A stretch of 64,000 nucleotides of DNA, from positions 41,588,501 to 41,652,500 of the forward strand of contig CM032117.1 of assembly GCA_018894105.1 (NCBI GenBank), written 5' to 3'. Below are positions 56,796-64,000 of the stretch, one piece after another (position 1 is the first letter of the stretch; each line of letters begins with the position of its first letter). Source of the DNA: Jacaranda mimosifolia. Taxonomy: Eukaryota > Streptophyta > Magnoliopsida > Lamiales > Bignoniaceae. The position numbers and the translations under genes are program-made. Below the pieces are notes generated by a model. That model was given only the letters and a program-made list of their open reading frames with translations, was not told the DNA's origin and searched no databases.

Positions 56796-59700
56796 ATGTC
56801 AGAAGTTACCTGTGACATAGCTCCTTCTTCCTCTAGAGTGACTGAAAATCGCATCCACCATATGAAGACTGGAGACAAAATTGCTCGTGCAAATGAAGCT
56901 GATTTAGTCCCTTTTAGTAAAGAGCAGATTGATCAACTTTTAAAGCTGCTTAAAACCAATTCTCTATCTGGTACTCCTAGTGGTTCTTTGGCTCAAACAG
57001 GTAGAGAGTCTAGTGTTTTTTCATCCCATTCTGTTTCAACACCTTGGATCATTGATTCAGATGCTTCAGACCACATGACAAATCATTGCCATCTTTTCCT
57101 TTCGTATTCATCTTGTTCTAATAATAAAATGGTCAGAATTGCAGATGGAAATTTCTCACCCATTGCAGGAAAAGGATCTGTAAAAATCTCAGAGAACATA
57201 ACCTTAAAATCTATTCTACATATTCCTAATCTTGCATGTAACCTATTATCAGTGAGTCAACTATCTAAAGATTTTAATTGCCTTGTTGTTTTCTCTAATT
57301 CTTGTTGTGAATTCCAGGAGTTGAGCATGGGGATGATGATTGGTAGTGCTAGAATGGTGATGGTCTTTACTACGTTGATGACAACTTTCTCCAAAATAAA
57401 CAAGCTGAAGGCTTTGGTACTAGTATGAGTTCTCTTTCTGTTTGTGAAAAAAATTATGATTCGGCATCTTCGATTAGGATATCCTAGTTTTTTATATTTG
57501 AAATACTTATTTCCAGGATTATTTAAACGTGTGGATTATTCTTCTTTTGAATGTGAAAGTTATTTGTTATCCAAAAGCCATCATTCTACTTATAGTCCAA
57601 AACCATATTGTGCTTCAAAACCTTTCAATTTAATCTATAATGATGTGTGGTGACCTTTAAGATTTACCACATACTCAGGAAAAAAATGGTTTGTAACTTT
57701 TATAGATGATCATACTCGTCTATGTTGGATACACTTGATGAATGATAAATCTGAAGTTGAAAGAATTTTTTTCATATGGTTGAAACTCAATTTCAGACCA
57801 AAATAAAGATTTTTCATTCTGATAATGGAAGAGAATACTTTAATCAGTTGTTAGGGAGTTTTTTAAAGGAGAAAGGGATTCAACACCAATCTAATTGTAT
57901 GACACTCCTCAACAAAATGGAATTTCATAAAGAAAAAATAAGCACTTACTTTAAGTTGCTCGTGCTATTATGTTTTCAATGAATATACCAAAATACTTAT
58001 TGGGGGATGCTATTTTAACAGCATGCTACTTAATAAATAGGATGCCTACTCATGTGTTAAAGTATACAACTCCTCTAGAGTGTTTTGAAAGGTATTTTCC
58101 TCAATGCAGATTTTTTTTTTATTTACCCTTAAAAGTTTTCGGGTGCACTGCCTTTGTCCACAGCCCCAGTAGACTCTGTTCTAAACTTGATCTTAGAGCA
58201 GAAAAGTGTGTATTTATTGGATATGCACCAAATAAAAAGAGGTATAAGTGTTATAATCCTGAAACAAGAAAGTTTTTTGTAAGTATGGATGTTTCCTTTG
58301 TTGAAACTAGGCATATTTCAGAAAAACTGTCTTAAAGGGGAGATAGGAAATGAAGATCAGTTTTGGAAAACTTCTATTCCTCTACCTAACATTTTTTTAC
58401 CTCCCTACACTGGTCAAAAAACTAATAATCCTCCTATGTCAAACATAGAAGATTTACAAACATAAGGAGAAATACCAGGGCAGGAACACATTAAACCTAC
58501 CTTAGAGCTCTGTGTTTATTGTAGGAGAGGTACTCATTAGAGTAAAGATATATCTGTTATTCTAGCACAAGATCGATCACTATGTTCGGGTGATGTTTCA
58601 TCCACCACTTCAAGTAATTCTGACAACCCTACTTTGAGTCCTACTATTGTTGATCTTGATGTTCCTATAGCACTTAGGAAAGGAGTCAAAACTTGTACCA
58701 AGCATTCTATTGCTAAATATGTGTCTTACCATCGTCTTTTTACTACTCATAAAGCTTTTATCTCAAATATCTTTAATTTGTTTATTCCCAGAACTATTCA
58801 GGAAGCTTTAGATAGTTCTAATTGGAAAACAACAGTTTTAGAAGAGATGAACACTTTGCAAAAGAATAAAACCTGGAAGATAGTTGATCTACCAAAGGAG
58901 AAGAAAATGGTAGGATGTAAATGGGTGTTTACAATTAAGTGTAAAACTGATGGTAGCATACAGATGTATAAGGCACGGTTAGTGGCTAAAGGATTCACAC
59001 AGGCACATGGAATTGATTACCAGTAGAATTTTGCCCCAGTTGCAAAAATTAATTCACTCCGTGTCCTGCTCTCCTTGGCAGTTAATTTTGATTGGCCTTT
59101 ACACTAGTTAGATGTAAAGAATGCGTTTTTGAATGGGGAGTTAGAAGAGGAGGTCTTTATGAATCTACCACCAGGTTTTGAGAAGAGTCTTGGTGAAGGG
59201 AAAGTGTGCAAATTGAAGAAATTGTTGTATGGACTTAAACGTTCTCCTAGAGCATTGTTTGAGCGTTTTGGAAAAGCTGTAAGGGCCCATGGATACACAT
59301 AAAGCCAAACAGATCATACCATGTTCTATAAGCATTCTGAAGAGAAAAAAATTGCTATTTTGATTGTTTATGTTGATGATATTATAATAACAGGCGATGA
59401 TCTTGATAAGATCAAAAGACTTAAGAAGGTTTTTGCAAACAACTTTGAGATTATGGATTTATTAGCCTTAAAATACTTCTTAGGAATGGAGTTAGCTAGA
59501 TCTAAAAGAGGTGTCTTTGTGTCTCAAAGGAAATATCTATTGGATCTTCTTAAAGAGACAGATCTACTCGGATACAGGGCTGCAGAAACACCTATTGATC
59601 CTAAGTGAAGCTCCAACATGCTAAACTAGAAGAAGTTAAAAAAGAGAACAGTTCCAAAGGTTGGTTGGGATGCTAATTTATTTATCCCATACTCTTTCTG

Positions 59701-60193
59701 ACATAACTTTTGTAGTGAGCATGGTAAGCCAATTTATGCACTCTCCAAGCTCAGAACACTTTGAAGCTGTTTACAGAATTCTAAGATACTTAAAAGGTTT
59801 ACCAAGGAAGGGCTTACTATTTGAAAGGAATGGTCACCTACGAATTGAAGTGTACACAGATGCGGATTGGGCTGGAAACACAATTGATAGAAGGTCAACA
59901 TCGGGATATTGCACTTCTGTTGGAGGAAATCTAGTCACTTGGCGAAGCAAGAAACAAAATGTAGTGCAAGAAGCAGTGCAGAAGTTGAATTTAGATCAGT
60001 TGCTCATGGAATTTGTGAAGTGTTGTGGATCAAAAGGATTTTAGATGAACTAAAGGTTGGAAGTAATTCTCCTATAAAAGTGTATTGTGATAATAAGGCT
60101 GCAATTTCAATTGCCTATAATTCTGTTCTCCAGGACATAACCAAGCATGTTGAGGTAGACAAGCACTTCATCAAAGAAAAGGTAGAGAGTTGA
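56796..60193 (+). pseudogene. Copia polyprotein with gag deletion and stops
   Basis: ATG at 56796 opens MSEVTCDIAPSSSRVTENRI, then a short gag-derived piece (FSKEQIDQLLKLLKTNS) directly followed by protease WIIDSDASDHMT, where family DSGASDHM has G changed to D. Then pre-integrase LRLGYPSFLYLKYLFPGLF, integrase TFIDDHTRLCWI-like pieces and FHSDNGREYFNQ, integrase end KVFGCTAFVHSPSRLCSKLD, RT MVGCKWVFTIKCKTDGSIQ, YVDDIIITGDDL (active site kept, near 59370), LKYFLGMELARSKRGVFVSQ, and RNase [21 protein letters not shown] and VYCDNKAAISIA. About eight stops or frame changes. The capsid part of gag appears deleted, so the element would depend on others. Confidence 0.85.
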
Positions 60194-60329
60194 CAGATTT
60201 GCATGACTTATTTACCCACCGGCAAACAGGTTGCAGATGTTCTTATAAAATGATTACCTAAAAAATAATTTGAGAAGTTGATTGGCAAGCTAGCAATGGA
60301 AGACATATTCAAACCAGCTTGAGGGGGAG

Positions 60330-60547
60330 TGTGGAAAGAAGAGTGATTTGTGGGAGATTATGACAGATATTATGGCAGATCTTTAGGGATTGGTTAGCTG
60401 TAAATTATGGATGATATTTTGGGATTAGTCAATAATGTAAAATAGGTTTTATATCTTTTTCTTTTTTAGTTCTTTGTAGCTCCTATATAAAACCATGTTC
60501 TTGTATAGCAGTTTAATATATATGAAGAAAATACATTTCTTTCTCCA
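60330..60547 (+). repeat. 3' LTR of the intronic copia element
   Basis: Starts TGTGGAAAGAAGAGTG after the polypurine tract and ends TTTCTCCA. It carries a short local duplication (GACAGATATTATGGCAGAT) absent from the 5' copy, explaining the length difference. Confidence 0.9.
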
Positions 60548-60973
60548 TAGTTCTAGTTCCCTTCAATTAATTCAATAAACTTTTTGATTGATTTAGAGCA
60601 CTAACCCCAATCAATGAATTAGAACCCATTAAGGGGGGTCTCGGCCAGGGAGGGGGCGAGTGGCCTAGTGGTAAAAAGCTTCTTTTTGATATTATTCATC
60701 AGAGAAGATCTTCTTGAATGTAGAATATTGATTTTATGAGGTCCAATAGTATGGAGATTCACTTTTGGTACTCTAGTAGGTTCATCTCATGAAATTGTTT
60801 ATTCGTTAACAGTCTGAAATTTGATGCTGTGAATTTTAAATTCACCATATTAGCATCACGTCTGTTCTTAATTAATGTTATGGTCATATTGAACTGATCT
60901 ATGTTTTAAGTGGAGAATATTTTGCTGCTTCATGGAATTGTAGACTGATTTTGTAGTTTTATTCAATTTGAAG
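60548..60973. other. Rest of intron 2 of the MFP-like copy
   Basis: Contains GGGGGCGAGTGGCCTAGTGG at 60651-60670, which resembles a tRNA A box. No B box follows, so a SINE is not called. Confidence 0.4.
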
Positions 60974-61708
60974 GCAGTGGATGCAAATTCTCAGGTGGCT
61001 TTGACGTCTATGTTTTTGAAGTTGCACATAAAACTGGTGTTCTTACACTCCTTTGTTGTCTATTTTTGTTTGGTATCATTTTGGAACCTTTACCACATAC
61101 AATGGGACTAATTTAATTTGTGTATTTTCAGGGGATATTTCTATCATACCTGACGTGTCTGTTGATCTTGTCATCAACATGATGGAAGGTCCTCTACTAA
61201 TTCAATATTGCATGATCAAATGTTTGATTTGGAATTACTGAAGTTTCTCCTACATTCATTTTGTTGCGCGCTACTTTTCTTTGTCAGACGCTAAGAAGCC
61301 TGTTGCTGCTGCCATAGAGGGACCTATGCTTGGAGGTGCCTTGGAACTGATTATGGTTTGTGATCCATGCATATATGCCTAATAATTTGTGAATTAACTC
61401 TTAGTGCATCATACTCCTTATTATTCTCAGTTCATCATACATGTGACATTGTGCAGGCATGTCATGCACGCATTGCTGCAACTAAAACACAACTTGGTCT
61501 GCGAGAACTCAAGTTTGGAGTTATTCCTGGCTCAGGAGGTAGGCTGGTATTTAGTAATGTTGATCAATTGGTCAATAAGTTTGAAGCATAGAAGTTCATC
61601 TGGTTTCTACTTCTACCAAATGGTTTATGACTAATCATGGCTGTTTTAAAAGGTACAACACATCTTCCAAGGCTTATAGGTTAGCCAAAAGCTATTGAAA
61701 TGCTCCTG

Positions 61709-63470
61709 GTATGCTTCCCTCCTCAACATTTAGTGATAAAACTATAAATTGTGGAAAATGTTACTTCTTTGTTGAACTTTTGCATTTTTGTGATAAACTT
61801 TTGAGGGAAGAGTTGATTAGTTGGCTTACTTTACCTTACCTCATTATCTTTCATGCATAATAGTCTGCTTCTGTGATTAGTCTATAGGAATTTCGATCTC
61901 AGTTTCCATGCCTTATGCCATATTTTTGGTTGGAGAAAGGAAAGGGAGAGGAAGTTCACATCTTGCCGCAAGAATTTGTGATTCAAATATCTTATAGTAT
62001 TATACATTTCTCTTCCTGCATTTTCTGTAATATCATAAGTGCTTTATGGTTTCTAGATCATGCAATTATCTTTGTTTCATAGTTTGCTCTATAGCCTTTT
62101 CAATTCCTTGATGTTTTCTTTTATTGTTCATATGATATAGCTTTTCTTGTGAAGGAGAGGTAGACATGTCAAAAATAAAAAGTTTTTAGAGTTCCCTCCA
62201 CATATCATATGGCTATTGGGATGGATGTGCTTGGAAGATCTCAGAACTCATGAGCAAAAAACTCTATCCTTCTGCATTTAATCCAGAGTTGAATTTGAGA
62301 AATTCATATAAACTGGATCTTAGTATGCATGTGAAGTAATAATGGGGGTTGTAATAATTTGTTATTAATTGAAGGTTGTCTATTCAAATTTGAAGTTGTC
62401 GATGCATGAGGATGAAGCCTAAATTATTCCTAGAACCTTAGTCGATACAAAGAACCTGGCCCTCTATGTGCATTCATGTGAAGCTCCTCCTATTCTATCC
62501 AGGAGGAGCAAGCCTGGAGATCCTCTCTTCGATATTACCAGTTGGATGAGAAGGGTGCTTTTTAAGCAACCTTTCTCAACTATAAGACACCGCTGTTTTT
62601 TCCTTCCTGAGCCAACTAGCTTGTTAAATCTTGGATGCTTTGATTAAGGTTCGGGGCAAGGAGCAGATAGAAGAAAGGATGTGACTATAGTAAAGAGTTG
62701 TGTTTGGGATGGGAATATGGAAATTAGTTCACCTTCTGCCTATTTCATTTTTCAACATTTGGGTGATAATCCTTAATTAGGAGCACACCCGTTTCTTCTA
62801 GCTAGTTTAAGGAGCTATTGTTCAAGCTTTCCAATGATAGGATCAACTGTATTTTCGATTTCCACCCACAATTTACCAATTTAGCAATAATGAGTCTTCA
62901 TCTATTTGATGTTTCATCCAATTTAGGTTCTATCAACTTTATTACAACTATCTACAACACGTGTGGAACTAGAACGCTATGCATAGATAATTTCCACTCC
63001 AGGGCCCGAAAACGGAGGTGCCTAACCTTGCTAAAGGAAATGCTTTCCTACCAAACTCGACAGCCCTGCTTCACTTCAAACAATGCAATCTTTTCAATGG
63101 GCTGCCTGGGAATAATGGTGTTATTGCATTTAGAAATGCTCACATGTACTATTTCCAATATTCATCTGGCCACACCATTGCTCATTGTGTGTCTTCATTC
63201 AGCTCGAAAAGCAATCTTTTCAGTTATGTGATTGAACTCTATTTGTTAATGGGAAACATAATTGCAATTTGACAAGCTGTTTGCATTGGAACTCTTATTG
63301 TCTGAGTGTTAAAACTACACATCCTCTTAACTATCTGATTATTCTCTCTTCAATTGACTTTTTTTTCTTATTTGCAGCTCTTTAATGATCCTAATCTGAA
63401 TATGTTAATGGCATTATGTTTATAAAGTTGGCATTGCACTAAGGTTCATTCTACAATCTATAATGTTTAG
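61709..63470. other. Long intron of the MFP-like copy
   Basis: Bounded by donor CTCCTG/GTATGC and acceptor ATGTTTAG. A 137-codon open frame at 62818-63231 shows no recognised domain and lacks support. No transposon ends were identified, although an intron of 1.8 kb is large beside the others and an old insertion is possible. Confidence 0.45.
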
Positions 63471-63771
63471 TCATCTAGATCAATAACCTCAGAAGAAGGA
63501 AAGAAGCTAGGTCTTGTTGGTGCTGTTGTGCCTCCAGAAGAATTGCTAAAGGTACCTCAACAATGGGCATTAGATATCACAGTGAGATGTAAGCCATGGA
63601 TACGGTCTCTTCATAGTACAGGCAAACTTGGTTCCCTGTCCGAAGTGCGTCACTTAATAAAAAGGGCAAGGCAACAGGCCAAACAGAGCTAAAAATATGC
63701 CTCAACACTAGGCATGTCTTGATGTGATCGAAGAAGAGGTCATTCATGGAGGATATAATGAAGTTTTAAAG

Positions 63772-64000
63772 GTAATTTTTTTTTGAGATTTGGGTCAATG
63801 GTTATCTCAAACAGTTCCGCTAGGGCGGAAATATCCTGGTTCTTGAGATTTATATGAACAACATATCCATCGACTCTTTTTCAATGATTTATTGGAAAGT
63901 CAAGGTTGTTTTAAGGACTGGCGCTTGGTTTCTTAGCTAACTCGTCACTTCCCACTCAAAACAAACAGGAAAACAGTTATGAGTTGAGCTCAACTTTCAG
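63772..64000. other. Start of the next intron of the MFP-like copy
   Basis: Begins GTAATT after VIHGGYNEVLK. No exon found before the window edge. Confidence 0.5.

Larger units (their letters stand above)
56475..60547 (+). mobile_element. Short Ty1/copia element in intron 2 of the MFP-like copy
   Basis: LTRs of about 200-218 bp: 56475-56676 and 60330-60547, sharing GGAAAGAAGAGTGATTTGTG, GGGATTAGTCAA.AATGTAAA and TACATTTCTTTCTCCA. The 5' LTR is followed by the primer site TATGGTATCAGAGC. The 3' LTR is preceded by the polypurine tract TTGAGGGGGAG. TAGTT occurs after the 3' LTR (60548-60552) and at 56468-56472, two bases before the 5' LTR, a probable target duplication. Same orientation as the gene. 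The length of 4.07 kb is short for copia because most of gag is missing. Confidence 0.9.
55854..63771 (+). pseudogene. Peroxisomal fatty acid beta-oxidation multifunctional protein (AIM1/MFP2-like), N-terminal part
   Basis: Exons: 55854-55947, 56073-56149, 60974-61036, 61132-61197, 61288-61355, 61457-61538, 61653-61708, 63471-63771. They encode GKVTIEVGHDAVAIIANWNP, NGLKVLLSEAMRIDDARAIV, CKFSGGFDVYVFEVAHKTG, DISIIPDVSVDLVINMMED, AKKPVAAAIEGPMLGGALEL, CHARIAATKTQLGLRELKFG, VIPGSGGTTHLPRLIG, and SEEGKKLGLVGAVVPPEELL. This is the enoyl-CoA hydratase part, with both candidate catalytic Glu (GGALEL and LRELKFG). The family hydrates enoyl-CoA and then oxidises 3-hydroxyacyl-CoA in peroxisomes; the dehydrogenase half lies beyond the window. 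Defects: TAG as codon 3, broken donor after exon 2 (GAA/GTG, one base short for phase), TAG in LIG-stop-PK, frameshift near 63681 and TAG in MPQH-stop-ACLD. Most splice sites are intact, so it is a duplicated, not retroposed, copy. Confidence 0.85.

Noticed and set aside
60640..60720. Possible SINE (A-box-like GTGGCCTAGTGG)
   Set aside because: No B box or tail could be found.
62818..63231. 137-codon open frame in the long intron of the MFP-like copy
   Set aside because: No recognised similarity, lies between two well-matched exons and is interrupted in family terms; likely chance.

Overview
The window is nuclear DNA from a flowering plant, most likely a eudicot. It is AT-rich and intron-bearing, with tRNA-derived and simple repeats and a dense, nested load of plant transposable elements. 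Only two host genes are recognised. Both ends of the window are cut through genes: an unrecognised exon at the left and a beta-oxidation gene copy at the right. I cannot name the species from sequence alone.

Layout. 1-281: exon of an unrecognised minus-strand gene. 868-1385: scrap of Ty3/gypsy pol. 2949-4375: non-autonomous hAT-like element with an 8-bp target duplication. 5265-6982: the best intact gene, a minus-strand FAR1-domain protein of three coding exons. 9289-15485: LTR element with gag but no recognisable pol (TR-GAG type), carrying a tRNA-Gly pseudogene. 15691-33797: an 18.1-kb Tat/Retand-like gypsy element with a perfect 5-bp duplication (acttg) and an antisense ORF between pol and the 3' LTR. 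A 9.1-kb Sirevirus-like copia element (18786-27906) sits inside it in reverse orientation, exactly where the gypsy reverse transcriptase should be. 35700-41760: an old minus-strand copia element broken by a 1081-bp hAT-like element (37308-38388) and by a segment bounded by two inverted gypsy LTR ends (39243-41057).

42554-55542 is the most interesting part: a 13-kb Mutator-like element (MULE) with long terminal inverted repeats and a perfect 9-bp flanking repeat. It holds two convergent genes. One (plus) encodes a DUF1985-like region plus a Ulp1/SENP-type C48 cysteine protease. The other (minus) encodes a MURA-type transposase with a PB1-like N-terminal exon, DDE residues and SWIM zinc finger. 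Nearly all its non-coding DNA (two 5' introns of 2-3 kb, an internal intron and the intergenic space) consists of diverged repeats in which AGTACA/AGTATA recurs every 22 bp. Both genes are disabled by point mutations; the protease has lost its catalytic Cys and probably its Asp by changes that look like G-to-A.

55854-63771 is a plus-strand copy of the peroxisomal multifunctional beta-oxidation protein (AIM1/MFP2 family). Exon order and most splice sites remain, but stops and frameshifts make it a probable pseudogene. A 4.1-kb copia element (56475-60547) lies in its second intron.

There is no operon-like logic. The history visible is of layered insertions: element inside element inside intron, with the inner elements better preserved than the outer ones.
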